From Pelagibius litoralis (GTDB lineage: Bacteria > Pseudomonadota > Alphaproteobacteria > Kiloniellales > Kiloniellaceae): 64,000 bases of DNA. Location of the stretch: assembly GCF_011683915.1 (NCBI RefSeq), contig NZ_JAAQPH010000024.1, positions 27,594-91,593 on the forward strand, written 5' to 3'. The translations under genes were made by a program, and so were the position numbers. Below the pieces are notes generated by a model. That model was not told the DNA's origin. It worked only from the letters and a program-made list of their open reading frames with translations, and searched no databases. Of this stretch, positions 28,900 through 37,716 are shown in pieces. Numbering within the stretch: position 1 is the first letter of the stretch; each line of letters starts with the position of its first letter.

Positions 28900-29712
28900 T
28901 CAGATAATGGCGTGGCGGACCTTGGCGGAGACCCATTCGCTGACCGCCACCGTGGCCAGGATGACCAGCAGGATCAGCGACACCTGGGTCCAGGCGAGGC
29001 TGTTGATCGAGGAACTGAGCTGCAGGCCGATACCGCCGGCGCCGACCAGGCCGAGCACCGTGGATTCGCGGATGTTGATGTCCCAGCGGAAGACCGCGAT
29101 GCCGGCGAAGGCGGGCAGGATCTGCGGCACGATGCCGTAGGCGAGACGCTGCGGCCCGGTCGCGCCGGTCGCGGTGACGGCCTCGACCTGGGTGGCATCG
29201 ATCTCCTCGATGGCTTCGTAGAGCAGCTTGGCGCAGAAGCCGATGGAGCGCAGGCCGATGGCGATGACGCCGGCGAAGACGCCGGGCCCGATGATGGCCA
29301 CCAGCATCAGCGCCCAGATCAACGAGTTGATCGAACGCGAGGAAACGATGATGAAGAGCGCGACCGAGCGCACGACCGGGTGCGGGCTGGTGTTGCTGGC
29401 AGCGCAGAAGGCGATGGGAAAGGCCAGCACCAGGGCGATGAGGGTGCCCAGGGTCGCGATGTTGATGGTGTCCCAGATCGGCAGCCAGAGCTGTTCCATG
29501 TAGGACCACTTGGGCGGTACCATCCGCTCGGCCATGTCGGCGGCCTGGGTGCCGGCATCGGCGACGAAGAACCAGATCGTCTTATCGGAAATGATCTGCC
29601 AGGAATAGACGACGATGGCGACGCCGACCAGCCAGGCAAACCATCGGCCCCACTGCTGCGGCGTGGTGCGGCGCCTCCAGACCAGGCGATCGTTTTGTTC
29701 GATTACCGGCAT
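28900..29712 (-). CDS. phnE: PhnE-type ABC transporter permease
   Basis: 270-residue inner-membrane permease of a phosphonate/phosphite-type ABC importer. It has six or so helices, with the cytoplasmic EAA loop in EAVTATGATGPQRLAYGIVPQILP. RWDINIRESTVLGLVGAGGIG is the PhnE hallmark. Its start lies one base after the stop of the first permease gene, so the two are tightly coupled and probably form a heterodimer with PhnC. Confidence 0.9.
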   Translation of the reverse strand: MPVIEQNDRLVWRRRTTPQQWGRWFAWLVGVAIVVYSWQIISDKTIWFFVADAGTQAADMAERMVPPKWSYMEQLWLPIWDTINIATLGTLIALVLAFPIAFCAASNTSPHPVVRSVALFIIVSSRSINSLIWALMLVAIIGPGVFAGVIAIGLRSIGFCAKLLYEAIEEIDATQVEAVTATGATGPQRLAYGIVPQILPAFAGIAVFRWDINIRESTVLGLVGAGGIGLQLSSSINSLAWTQVSLILLVILATVAVSEWVSAKVRHAII

Positions 29713-29713
29713 G

Positions 29714-30523
29714 TCACTGCACCCAGCGCCTGAGATAGCCGGAGAGATATTCCAGCACCATGACGATACCGATGATCACCAGCAGGATCGCCGCCGCCGA
29801 ATCGAATTCGTAGCGGTCGAAGGCGGTCAGCAGGGTTGCGCCGATGCCGCCGCCGCCGACGATCCCGACCACGGCGGATTCGCGAAAGTTGATGTCCAGC
29901 CGGTACATCGACAGGCCGATCATGCGGGGCATCACCTGAGGCTGGATGGCGTAGTTGATCCATTGGAACCAGGAGGCGCCGGTCGCCTTCACGGCTTCGG
30001 CCTGAGACGGGTCCATGTTCTCGATGTCCTCGGCCAGCAGTTTGGCGAAGAAGCCGACCGTGGCGATGGAGAGCGCCAGGAAGCCGGCGAAGGGCCCGAA
30101 GCCGAAAAGCTTCACGGCGAAGATCGCCAGGATCACTTCGGGGAAGGTGCGCGAAACCGCGACGATGCCGCGGCAGAACAGATAGACCGGCATGGGCGCC
30201 AGGTTCTTCGCCGCGCCCAGGCCGACGGGAACGGAAAGGGCGATGCCGGCGACAGTGGCGATGACCGTCATCCAGATCGATTCCAGAATGCCGTCGACGA
30301 TGGAATCCCAGCGCGTCACGAAGTCGGGCGGGAAGAAGGCGCTGAGGAAGGCGGCGCCGCGCGGCAGCCCGTCCATCACCCGGGTCCAGTTGACCTCCAT
30401 GGTCCCCAGGGCCAGCGCCAGATAGATCGCCGCGCCCAGCCACAGGCCGCGCCGCAGCCAGGCCGAGGCGATCAGCGGCGGTTTCTTCCAGCTGCGTGGA
30501 TAGGCCGGGCTGAGTTCGCTCAC
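29714..30523 (-). CDS. phnE: PhnE-type ABC transporter permease
   Basis: 269-residue permease paralogous to its neighbour. [24 protein letters not shown] is the EAA loop and [21 protein letters not shown] the PhnE signature. It overlaps the end of phnC by four bases (ATGA), indicating translational coupling. Two different permeases per transporter are common in PhnCDEE systems. Confidence 0.9.
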   Translation of the reverse strand: MSELSPAYPRSWKKPPLIASAWLRRGLWLGAAIYLALALGTMEVNWTRVMDGLPRGAAFLSAFFPPDFVTRWDSIVDGILESIWMTVIATVAGIALSVPVGLGAAKNLAPMPVYLFCRGIVAVSRTFPEVILAIFAVKLFGFGPFAGFLALSIATVGFFAKLLAEDIENMDPSQAEAVKATGASWFQWINYAIQPQVMPRMIGLSMYRLDINFRESAVVGIVGGGGIGATLLTAFDRYEFDSAAAILLVIIGIVMVLEYLSGYLRRWVQ

Positions 30524-31338
30524 CTGTCAGCCCCGAGTACGGCTTCTGCGGTGGTCGTCTCTTCTTCCTCTTCTTCCTCGACCTTGTCGATGGTCGCTTC
30601 CCAGTCCTCTTCGCCGTAGATCGTGGTCAGCACATCGCTGGTCAGTCCGTTGGGTGGGCCGTCGTAGACGATCTCGCCCAGCTGCAGGCCGACGATGCGC
30701 TGGCCGAACATCTGCGCCAGCATCACGTCGTGAATGTTGATGATGGCGGCGAGGCCCCGTTCGGTGCAAAGCTCGCAGACCAGCCGCATGATCTGGCGCG
30801 ACGTCTTGGGGTCCAGGCTGGCGGTCGGCTCGTCGACCAGCAGCAGCTCGGGGTTCTGAATGAGGGCACGGGCGATCCCCACCCGCTGGCGCTGGCCGCC
30901 GGAAAGTTCGTCGGCGCGCTTGTCGGCCATGTGCATGAGGCCGACCCGGTCGAGCAGCCTGAAGGCCTCGGCCACGTCGTCGGGCGGAAATTTGCGGAAC
31001 CAGCTGCGCCAGAAGCCGACGTATCCCAGCCGTCCCGACAGCACGTTCTCCATCACCGTCAGGCGTTCGACCAGGGCGTATTCCTGGAAGATCATGCCCA
31101 TGCGCCGGCGCAGACGGCGCAGCTCCCCCGCGCCGACGGCGGCCACATTGACGTCGTTCAGATAGACGGCACCGGCGGTCGGCTCCACCAGGCGGTTGAT
31201 GCAGCGGATCAGGGTCGACTTGCCGGCGCCCGAGGGACCGATCAGGGCCAGCACCTGGCCTTTGGGAATCTCAAGATTGACCCCCTTCAAGGCTTGGTCG
31301 CCGGTTTTGTAGCGCTTTACAAGGTTTTCGAGACGCAG
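30520..31338 (-). CDS. phnC: Phosphonate-type ABC transporter ATP-binding protein
   Basis: A 272-residue ATPase that powers the importer. Walker A is GPSGAGKS (35-42), the signature is [15 protein letters not shown], Walker B is [12 protein letters not shown], and the switch His follows in INIHDVMLA. The C-terminus is unusually acidic (a run of Glu near residue 260). The start at 31338 follows GGGGAATGAG. It is cotranscribed with both phnE genes, while a strong hairpin separates it from phnD. Confidence 0.92.
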   Translation of the reverse strand: MRLENLVKRYKTGDQALKGVNLEIPKGQVLALIGPSGAGKSTLIRCINRLVEPTAGAVYLNDVNVAAVGAGELRRLRRRMGMIFQEYALVERLTVMENVLSGRLGYVGFWRSWFRKFPPDDVAEAFRLLDRVGLMHMADKRADELSGGQRQRVGIARALIQNPELLLVDEPTASLDPKTSRQIMRLVCELCTERGLAAIINIHDVMLAQMFGQRIVGLQLGEIVYDGPPNGLTSDVLTTIYGEEDWEATIDKVEEEEEEETTTAEAVLGADR

Positions 31339-31385
31339 CATCTCATTCCCCGACTTGATCTCATTCCCGACTTGCCGCAAAGAAG

Positions 31386-31415
31386 GGGAAGCGGGCTCTT
31401 ACGAGCCCGCTTCCC
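31386..31415 (-). terminator. Intercistronic hairpin between phnD and phnC
   Basis: GGGAAGCGGGCTC and GAGCCCGCTTCCC form a perfect 13-bp stem with a four-base loop, 14 bases after the phnD stop. Only a weak T-rich stretch follows. It most likely stabilises or partly terminates the phnD message, giving more binding protein than membrane subunits. Confidence 0.8.
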
Positions 31416-31429
31416 GGATCACCATCGCA

Positions 31430-32404
31430 TTACTTGCAGTCGTAGGAGACGCCGTTGGCGGTGTCGATCTTGCGGATCACATTCCAATCGGACTTGTGAT
31501 GGATCGAGATGAAGCGTGCTTCCTTCTTGAACTCGGCCTGCAGGTCCGAGCCTTCCCAGGGGAAGGAGAAGAAGGCTTCCTTGATCTTGGCGACCACCAC
31601 CGGATGCAGGTTGTGGGCGTGGCCGTAGCCGGTGGTCGGGAAGGTCTGCGACTTGTAGACCGTGCGGTAGGCATCGGCCTTCACGGCGTCGCGGTCGATC
31701 ATGCGCTTGAGGACCGAGTTGGCCACGGCGGCGGCTTCGTAGTCCTTGTTGACGACACCCAGGATCGAGTTGTCGTGCTTGCCTGAATAGGTGGTCTTGA
31801 AGTCCTTGTCCGCTTCCATGCCGAACTCGCCCTTGAGGATCGCCGAGGGCGCCTTGAAGCCGGAGTTGGAGGTCGGGGAGGTGAAGGCCAGGGTCTTGCC
31901 CTTCAGATCGCCCGGCGACTGAATGGCGCTGTCGGCCGGAACGATGATCTCCATCTCATAACCGAAAGAGCCGTCGGCCGAAGCCATCATCGCAAAAGGC
32001 ACGAAGCCGGCACAGGAGACCGCGACCGGATTGCCGCCGGTGTTCACACCGGCGATGTGCAGGCGCCCTGAGCGCATCGCTTCGTACTGCGCGGCATAGG
32101 ACTGAACCGGGAAGAAAACGACCTCTTTGCCGGTCACTTCCGCCATGTGCTGGATGAAGCCGTCCCACACCTTGGCATAAACAGCCGGGTCTTCGACCGG
32201 GGTGTAGGAGAAGATGATGGTATCGGGGTCGACCCAGTCGGCCGGATCGGCCGGCAGGTCCGCCGTCAGGTTGAAGTCGCGGTCGCAGTAGCGCTCGTCG
32301 AGCGTGCCGCGATGGCAGTCCTCGGCCGCCTGGACCTGAGGCGCAAACGCCATGAAGCCCAGAACCAAGCCCGAAACAACGGCCAGTGATGCAGATAATC
32401 TCAT
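31430..32404 (-). CDS. phnD: Phosphate/phosphite/phosphonate ABC transporter binding protein
   Basis: A 324-residue periplasmic receptor. The signal peptide is MRLSASLAVVSGLVLGFMAFAPQVQA. The ligand-binding region includes the FFPVQSYAAQYEAMRSGRLHIAGVNTGGNPVA segment typical of PhnD-like proteins, then GKTLAFTSPTSNSGFKAPSAILKGEFG. GAGGGAGGAAG is the ribosome-binding site. No C-P lyase or phosphite dehydrogenase genes are in the window, so the true ligand (phosphonate, phosphite or another oxyanion) cannot be told. I found no Pho box upstream. Confidence 0.9.
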   Translation of the reverse strand: MRLSASLAVVSGLVLGFMAFAPQVQAAEDCHRGTLDERYCDRDFNLTADLPADPADWVDPDTIIFSYTPVEDPAVYAKVWDGFIQHMAEVTGKEVVFFPVQSYAAQYEAMRSGRLHIAGVNTGGNPVAVSCAGFVPFAMMASADGSFGYEMEIIVPADSAIQSPGDLKGKTLAFTSPTSNSGFKAPSAILKGEFGMEADKDFKTTYSGKHDNSILGVVNKDYEAAAVANSVLKRMIDRDAVKADAYRTVYKSQTFPTTGYGHAHNLHPVVVAKIKEAFFSFPWEGSDLQAEFKKEARFISIHHKSDWNVIRKIDTANGVSYDCK

Positions 32405-32664
32405 GCTTTCTTCCTCCCTCTGCGCAACTTGTCGAAGCGTTGCCGCCATCGGGCGGGCTCCGTGCTTTGTTGCAAATTTGTGGCGCTAAGCTCTCAGATC
32501 GGCGCGGGCTCGCCAAGCAGAAACTGACCTGGGATAGGCTTCTGCCGGGGGGTCTGCTCTGGAGCCGCCTGCACAGCGGATCGGGCCCGTGGTCTGCGTC
32601 CTTAAGCGTTAGTTGAAGGGGGTTCTGCAACGTTGGGTCGGTTTCTCAATGCCGCCGGGCACCG

Positions 32665-33585
32665 TCAGTCATTTGCGCAGCCAGTCGCGATGGCCAGGTT
32701 GTCGATCAGGCGGACCTGGCCCAGCCAGGCGGCGGCGAAGAGCCGGGCCGGCTGCTCGGCGCGTTCGAGCGGCTGCAGGCTGTCGGCGCCGCGCAGTTCC
32801 AGGTAGTCGATCGGGTCGAAGCCGGCCTCGGTGAGCGCCGCCCGGGCCCAGGCGAGCGCCGGCTGTGCCGGGGTCCGGCCGTCCTTCAGGCGCGCCGCCA
32901 GTTCGCTCAGAACCCGGTACATCGCCGTCGCCTGATCGCGCTGCGCCGGGGTCAGCAGAAGGTTGCGTGACGACAGCGCCAGGCCGTCCGCCTCGCGCAC
33001 CGTCGCCACCGCCTCGATACGCACCGGGATGTCCAGGTCGCGGGCCATGCGCCTGATGACCAGGAGCTGCTGATAGTCCTTCTCGCCGAAATAGGCCGCG
33101 TCGGGCAGGGACTGCAGCAGCAGCTTCGCGACCACCGTCGCCACGCCCTCCATATGGCCGGGCCGGGCCGCGCCGCAGAGACAATCGGACAGCAGCGGCA
33201 CCGATACGCGGGTCTGGTAGCCCTCGGGATAGACCTCTTCGGCGGCCGGTGCGAAGAGCACATCGACCCCCATCTCGGCGAGCTTGGCGGCATCGCCGGC
33301 CTCGTCGCGCGGATAGCCCGAAAGGTCGTCGCGCCGGTTGAACTGCATCGGATTGACGAAAATCGTGGTGATCACCCGGTCGCAATCGCTCCGGGCCCGG
33401 CGCACCAGCGCCAGGTGCCCGTCGTGCAGGGCGCCCATGGTCGGGACGATGGCGACGCTCTCCCCGGCGCGTCGCCAGGCGGCGACCTGGCTGCGCAGCG
33501 CGGCGATCCGGCGCAGTTTGGCCAGTTCCTTCGCGTCTGGGGTGGTCCCTCGGGCGGCCCCTGGGGCGGTTCCAGCGGCGGTCAT
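32665..33585 (-). CDS. panC: Pantoate--beta-alanine ligase
   Basis: Joins pantoate and beta-alanine with ATP to make pantothenate, the coenzyme A precursor. PTMGALHDGHLALV is the HxGH nucleotide motif, FVNPMQFNRRDDLSGYPR follows, then the FGEKDYQQLLVIRRM segment and LSSRNLLL. At 306 residues it is slightly longer than usual because of a 25-residue Ala-rich N-terminus. GAGGGGATGAG precedes the ATG. It is not beside panB here. Confidence 0.95.
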   Translation of the reverse strand: MTAAGTAPGAARGTTPDAKELAKLRRIAALRSQVAAWRRAGESVAIVPTMGALHDGHLALVRRARSDCDRVITTIFVNPMQFNRRDDLSGYPRDEAGDAAKLAEMGVDVLFAPAAEEVYPEGYQTRVSVPLLSDCLCGAARPGHMEGVATVVAKLLLQSLPDAAYFGEKDYQQLLVIRRMARDLDIPVRIEAVATVREADGLALSSRNLLLTPAQRDQATAMYRVLSELAARLKDGRTPAQPALAWARAALTEAGFDPIDYLELRGADSLQPLERAEQPARLFAAAWLGQVRLIDNLAIATGCAND

Positions 33586-33697
33586 GATCTCATCCCCTCT
33601 TTTGCGGCACCTGCGAAGTGGGGAATTCTGCGGTAATTCTGCTTTCGATCAACAATTCTTTTTGCAATGCAACATTAAACCGCCGGCGCCGCGGCGG

Positions 33698-34270
33698 TCA
33701 GCCCGACCGTCCATGCCCGTCGTCGAGAAGCGGCAGCCAGTCTTCCATTCTCTGCTTGAGCGAATAGGGTTTGCGGCGGAACACGAACCCGCCGACGGTC
33801 CGGACGGCGAGATACATCGGGCAGCGCATCGCCACCTTCGACACCGTCATGCCGGCGAGGAACATCGCGTCGGCAAAATGCCGATTGCGCCCTAGGGATG
33901 GATGTCCCGTGTCCCGGAAATCGGTCCAGGCCATGTAGAGGTAGTCGTGAACGACACTGGCTTCGAGATGCCGGCCGATGGGGCCGGCGAAAGCCCATAG
34001 CGCCTGCGGCACGGAAGCCAGATCGGTAAAGAGGCCGCGCGGCGCCTTTATGGTCAGGCGCCGGGACCCGCCATCCTTCAGGTGCACCGTCATGGCGACG
34101 CGGAAATCGGCGGCGAGTTGCCAGAGCGATTCCGGGGTCTTGCGAACGTGCACCTTTGCATGGCGCAGGAACTTCAGCTCGTCCAGGTATTCGAAGTCGG
34201 CGATCCGGCGGATATCGTCTTGCGGAAACGGGTCCGGTCCCGGGTCCCATCCCGGCTCTCCTGTCGTCAT
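33698..34270 (-). CDS. DUF1353 family protein
   Basis: A 190-residue protein with the DUF1353 core, APRGLFTDLASVPQALWAFAGPIGRHLEASVVHDYLYM. The conserved Asp and His suggest a metallo-hydrolase-like site, but no function is established. Related proteins occur in phage and plasmid contexts as well as chromosomes. AAGGAG precedes the ATG at 34270, which rejects a reading 17 codons longer. Confidence 0.85.
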   Translation of the reverse strand: MTTGEPGWDPGPDPFPQDDIRRIADFEYLDELKFLRHAKVHVRKTPESLWQLAADFRVAMTVHLKDGGSRRLTIKAPRGLFTDLASVPQALWAFAGPIGRHLEASVVHDYLYMAWTDFRDTGHPSLGRNRHFADAMFLAGMTVSKVAMRCPMYLAVRTVGGFVFRRKPYSLKQRMEDWLPLLDDGHGRSG

Positions 34271-34499
34271 GTCGTGTCTCCTTGCGCTAGGGGCGAAGAT
34301 CCACAGCAGGCGTCGCTGCAAGCCTTACCCGAACCGCCCCTGCGGGTCGAGCAGCGATCCCTGCCGGGCCTGTGTGAAATACGGGCGTTGTTCTTGTCCG
34401 TGTCGGGAGGTATCGCGCCACTGCGCCGGCCGCGTCGTTTTCCACTGCGCTTCCCCGCGGTCAGCGGCTAGCATGGCGGAAACGAAAAGGGGGAAAGGG

Positions 34500-35168
34500 A
34501 TGGCCGGCAACACCGGGAACGAGGCCGATCTGACGGCGCGTCTGCAGGCCTGCTACACGGGCGTGGTGCATGACGTGATGCGCGATCTCGGCCTCCGCGA
34601 TTTCACTTTGCCCCACGACATCCGCCCGCTGATTCCGGAAAAGCGGCTGGCCGGACCCGTGTTCACGCTGTCCGGCCATATCGACCACAATGCCGACCCG
34701 CATGAGACCTTGCTGCAGTGGACCGGTTTTCTCGGCAAGGCCCGGCCCGGCACGGTGGTGGTCTGCCAGCCCAACGACGCGACCATCGCCCATATGGGCG
34801 AGCTTTCGGCGGAAACCCTGCAGCGGCGCGGTATCCTCGGCTATCTCGTAGACGGCGGTTGCCGCGACGTCGATTTCATTCTGGAGATCGGCTTTCCCGT
34901 ATTCTGCCGCTACACCACGCCGCGCGATGTGGTGGGCGTCTGGCTGCCCGACGGCATGGATGTGCCGATCCGCATCGGCGAGACGGATATCCACCCCGGC
35001 GATTACATCCTGGCCGACCGCGACGGCGCCTGCGTGCTGCCCCGGGCGCAGGCGGCGGTCATCGTGACGGCGGCGGAGGCGGCGGTGCAGACCGAAAACA
35101 AAGTGCGCCGCGCCATCCTCGACGGCATGGACCCGCAGCAGGCCTATCTGAAATACGGCAAGTTCTGA
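34500..35168 (+). CDS. RraA-like / 4-hydroxy-4-methyl-2-oxoglutarate aldolase family protein
   Basis: 222-residue protein of the RraA/HMG-aldolase fold. GYLVDGGCRDVDFILEIGFPVFCRYTTPRD holds the DGGxRD metal-binding motif, and DYILADRDGACVLPRAQA the second conserved segment. The lyase members cleave HMG or oxaloacetate; the RraA members regulate RNase E. The catalytic-type residues (Arg and Asp of GGCRD) point to the aldolase branch. GGGGGAAAGG is upstream. Confidence 0.85.
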   Translation: MAGNTGNEADLTARLQACYTGVVHDVMRDLGLRDFTLPHDIRPLIPEKRLAGPVFTLSGHIDHNADPHETLLQWTGFLGKARPGTVVVCQPNDATIAHMGELSAETLQRRGILGYLVDGGCRDVDFILEIGFPVFCRYTTPRDVVGVWLPDGMDVPIRIGETDIHPGDYILADRDGACVLPRAQAAVIVTAAEAAVQTENKVRRAILDGMDPQQAYLKYGKF

Positions 35169-35220
35169 AGGGCGGCAAAGAACCGCGGCTTGGTTTTCAC
35201 TTCTGCCGTAATTTGCTTAT

Positions 35221-35330
35221 CGTCACCCTGGGGCTTGTCCCGAGTATCCATGCCTCGGCCCGTTCCGAAGTCCGAAGATAAGGTCCGTGCGGTGGTGCCA
35301 TGGACCCTCGGGACAAGCCCGAGGGTGACG
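35221..35330. repeat. GTCACCC-type inverted repeat, copy 1
   Basis: CGTCACCCT at the left and AGGGTGACG at the right close a 110-bp element. Its inner arms contain CTTGTCCCGAG and CTCGGGACAAG. It resembles the element at 41849-41954, which carries GGACTTGATCC arms instead. It lies between the RraA-like gene and a small HTH gene that end facing each other. Confidence 0.85.
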
Positions 35331-35355
35331 GCTGTGTGTGGCGGGTGGCGCGGCG

Positions 35356-35583
35356 CTACTGTTTCAGGCGCACGCCGGGGCCGCCGCCGTTGGCGGGGAT
35401 GAACATGACCCCGGCGGCTTCCAGTGCGGCCTTGATGGCGGTGATGTTGGCGGGGATGGGGCTGCGGCGCTCCAACTCAAAACCGTTGATGGTGCTGATG
35501 CTGACGCGGGAGGCTTTCGCAAGATCGGGTATGCTCCAGCGCAACAGGGCGCGGGCGGCGCGGGATTGGTCCGGGGTAATCAT
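35356..35583 (-). CDS. Miniature XRE-type HTH protein
   Basis: Only 75 residues, nearly all helix-turn-helix: QSRAARALLRWSIPDLAKASRVSISTINGFE is the HTH. It ends GGGPGVRLKQ. The divergent gene at 35781 has a longer but parallel protein ending GGPGVCLAK. No effector domain is present. It may act as a repressor on the divergent control region. The Shine-Dalgarno is weak. Confidence 0.8.
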   Translation of the reverse strand: MITPDQSRAARALLRWSIPDLAKASRVSISTINGFELERRSPIPANITAIKAALEAAGVMFIPANGGGPGVRLKQ

Positions 35584-35625
35584 GCCGGGATACTCAACGG
35601 CTGACCGCTAGGCGTCAAGGTTGCG

Positions 35626-35640
35626 AAAATCATTGATTTT
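35626..35640. promoter_or_regulatory. Short palindrome near the small HTH gene start
   Basis: AAAATCA-T-TGATTTT is a perfect 7+1+7 palindrome 43 bases upstream of the 75-residue HTH gene. It could be an operator for that gene. Confidence 0.45.
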
Positions 35641-35664
35641 TCCCGCGAGGCTTTCTATTTTTAC

Positions 35665-35702
35665 TTGAATGTTTAAAGTTCATATAAACTGAAAACATTC
35701 AA
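35665..35702. promoter_or_regulatory. AT-rich inverted repeat between divergent HTH genes
   Basis: TTGAATGTTT (35665-35674) and AAACATTCAA (35693-35702) are perfect complements. Within them AGTT/AACT continues the symmetry around an ATATA core. The AT-richness contrasts with the surrounding sequence and the site suits a dimeric HTH operator and promoter. Confidence 0.6.
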
Positions 35703-35780
35703 TCGAGAAAAGCGGCGCGAAAAGGTGTTAGCCGCACCCTTCCGCGCCTGACCGCAACCCGACTTAAGAGGAGTCAGGTC

Positions 35781-36119
35781 ATGGCTAAAGCCAGTCTTAT
35801 CACGGATTCGTCTTCCCCCGGCAACGGCGCCGGGGCGGTTCCGGTGCTGCCGGAACCCTTCCAGATCGCCGGTAAACCCATAATCACCGGCCCACAGTGC
35901 CGCGCGGCGCGCGCCATGCTGCGGTGGAGCCGCGAAGATCTCGGCGAGCGCGCCAGCATCCACTACATCACTCTCTGCAATTTCGAACTCGGCCATAACG
36001 CCCTGAAGCCGGGCACCGCCCAGCTTCTGCGCCTGACCTTCGAGGCGGCAGGCGTTCTTCTGATCGACGATGACGGCAGCGGCGGCCCCGGCGTCTGCCT
36101 TGCCAAACCGGTTACATAA
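35781..36119 (+). CDS. Small XRE-type HTH protein with flexible N-terminus
   Basis: 112 residues. A Ser/Gly/Pro-rich head of about 38 residues precedes QCRAARAMLRWSREDLGERASIHYITLCNFE, the HTH, and then RLTFEAAGVLLIDDDGSGGPGVCLAKP. The core aligns by eye with the 75-residue protein encoded on the opposite strand (AARALLRWS/AARAMLRWS, then EAAGV, then GGPGV). AGGAG precedes the ATG. The function is unknown; a paired autoregulatory module is a reasonable guess. Confidence 0.8.
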   Translation: MAKASLITDSSSPGNGAGAVPVLPEPFQIAGKPIITGPQCRAARAMLRWSREDLGERASIHYITLCNFELGHNALKPGTAQLLRLTFEAAGVLLIDDDGSGGPGVCLAKPVT

Positions 36120-36132
36120 CGGCGCTCGGTTA

Positions 36133-36275
36133 CCCCTCACCCTCCCGCTTCGCGGGCCCCTCCTTCTCCCACGGAGGGGAGAGGGTATTACAGCGGCCCT
36201 TTTTGGTTCCCCCTCTCCCCTCCGTGGGAGAGGGCCGGGGTGAGGGGGCTCCCGCGCAGCGGGAGAATGAGGGGA
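36133..36275. repeat. Long palindromic element (CCCCTCACC ... GGTGAGGGG), copy 1
   Basis: Arms CCCCTCACC (36133-36141) and GGTGAGGGG (36239-36247) enclose CTCCCGC, CTCCCAC, GGAGAG and CTCTCCC blocks, a 115-bp core. A second small palindrome, CTCCCGC-GCA-GCGGGAG, follows at 36249-36265. Copies of the same core lie at 37041 and 39857. Confidence 0.9.
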
Positions 36276-36378
36276 GTTTATCGCGTCTATCCTCGCAACC
36301 CCGGTGCCAATCTTGCCGCTTGCCGTTGGCGGCGAATGCCCCGATATGAAGGCCTGTTGATCACTTCAGGAAGAATGG

Positions 36379-37014
36379 ATGACGGCACTACAAGGCCAGC
36401 CGGTTGCGGCGCGGCGTCCCCTGTCGCGGCCTATGTCCCGGGCATTGCTCTGGGCGGTCTGCCGTTACCGGAAGCTCGATGCGGTTCCCCTGGGGCGGAT
36501 TCTGGAGGACCAGGGCCAGGGCTCCTTCGGCTGGTCGATCCTGCTGTTCTCGGTGGTCAACATGCTGCCGCTGCCGATCGGCTCCAACGTGGTGACCGCC
36601 ATTCCCCTGTTGTTGCTGACCGGGCAGATGGCGCTGGGGTTTCCCCATGTGCGGCTGCCCGGCTTCATCTCCCGGCGGCGGATTCCGCGGCGCGGCTTTC
36701 AGCGCATCGTCATGCGGCTGCGGCCCCTGCTGCGGCCCATCGAAAAGGTGATCCGCCCGCGCCATCCCCGGTTGTTCCGGCCCCAGGCCGAGCGCGTGAT
36801 CGGTGCGTTGATGTTCGTCGTTTCGGCGGCACTCTTCCTGCCGATCCCTTTCAGCGGACTGCTCTCCGCCTTTGCGCTGCTTGTTTGCGCCATGGGGCTG
36901 ATCGAACGCGACGGCACGGTCACGGTCATCGGTCTTTGCCTCGGCGCTTTTGCGCTCCTCGTCACCGCCACGGCGGCAACCTTGCTGGTCCTCGGCGCCA
37001 ACAGTTTGATCTGA
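36379..37014 (+). CDS. exoD: ExoD-family membrane protein
   Basis: A 211-residue inner-membrane protein related to rhizobial ExoD, which affects exopolysaccharide production and alkali tolerance. GSFGWSILLFSVVNMLPLPIGSNVVTAIPLLLLTGQMALGFP is the family signature. Two helical hairpins near 50-85 and 140-205 flank an Arg-rich cytoplasmic segment. AGGAAG lies before the ATG. The precise biochemical role is unknown. Confidence 0.88.
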   Translation: MTALQGQPVAARRPLSRPMSRALLWAVCRYRKLDAVPLGRILEDQGQGSFGWSILLFSVVNMLPLPIGSNVVTAIPLLLLTGQMALGFPHVRLPGFISRRRIPRRGFQRIVMRLRPLLRPIEKVIRPRHPRLFRPQAERVIGALMFVVSAALFLPIPFSGLLSAFALLVCAMGLIERDGTVTVIGLCLGAFALLVTATAATLLVLGANSLI

Positions 37015-37040
37015 CACGCTCGGCACAAAAAAAACACTCC

Positions 37041-37155
37041 CCCCTCACCCTCCCGCCAACGCGGGCCCCTCCCTCTCCCACGAGGAGAGAGGGTTTTTGT
37101 AGCGACCCTTTTTGTTTCTCCCTCTCCCCCTGTGGGAGAGGGCCGGGGTGAGGGG
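37041..37155. repeat. Long palindromic element, copy 2
   Basis: Same 115-bp core as at 36133, with arms CCCCTCACC and GGTGAGGGG. It lies between convergent exoD and greB and may end both transcripts. Confidence 0.9.
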
Positions 37156-37181
37156 GCTTTGTTTTTGCCAGGAAGACTCGG

Positions 37182-37655
37182 TCAGGTGACGTCTTCGATA
37201 TCGAGGTACTTCACGCCCTCGGGCGTTTCGACCTCGACGCCGTCGCCGGCGGCCTTGCCCATGAGGGCGCGGGCCACGGGCGCGCCGATGGAGATCTCGC
37301 CGCGGGCCATGTCGGCTTCGTCGTAACCGACGATGCGCACCTTGTGGCTGCGGTCGTCTTCGTCGATGTAGGTGACGGTCGAACCGAAGCGCACCTTGCC
37401 GGTCGCGCTCTGCTGCTCCGGGCGCACCACGGTGGCGTTTTCCAGGCGGCGGCCGAGCCAGGAAGACCGGCGGTCGATCTGGCGCAGGCGCTGCTTGTTG
37501 TAGATGTAGTCGCCGTTCTCGCTGCGGTCGCCGTTGCCGGCGGCCCAGGAGACAATGCCGCAGACGACATGGCGTTCCGCCTGAAGCTCGGTCAGCTCCT
37601 GCTGAAAGCGCTCAAGACCCTCGGGGGTGATCAGGTTGCGGATATCTTCAGCCAT
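37182..37655 (-). CDS. greB: Transcript cleavage factor GreB-like
   Basis: A 157-residue Gre factor that rescues backtracked RNA polymerase. The N-terminal coiled coil carries GDRSENGDYIYNKQRLRQIDRR, whose DRSEN and basic RRS pattern fit GreB rather than GreA (DLSEN). The C-terminal globular domain has DEADMARGEISIGAPVARALMGKAAGD. The usual acidic tip residues Asp and Glu are retained. The start lacks a clear Shine-Dalgarno. Confidence 0.88.
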   Translation of the reverse strand: MAEDIRNLITPEGLERFQQELTELQAERHVVCGIVSWAAGNGDRSENGDYIYNKQRLRQIDRRSSWLGRRLENATVVRPEQQSATGKVRFGSTVTYIDEDDRSHKVRIVGYDEADMARGEISIGAPVARALMGKAAGDGVEVETPEGVKYLDIEDVT

Positions 37656-37716
37656 GCCGGCCCGGCCAACGCGTCTTGTTAGAATCTTAGAATCCAGTCT
37701 GGACGAAGCCGGAATT

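Noticed and set aside
32405..32664. Pho box upstream of phnD
   Set aside because: I could not find the direct-repeat CTGTCAT pattern on either strand.
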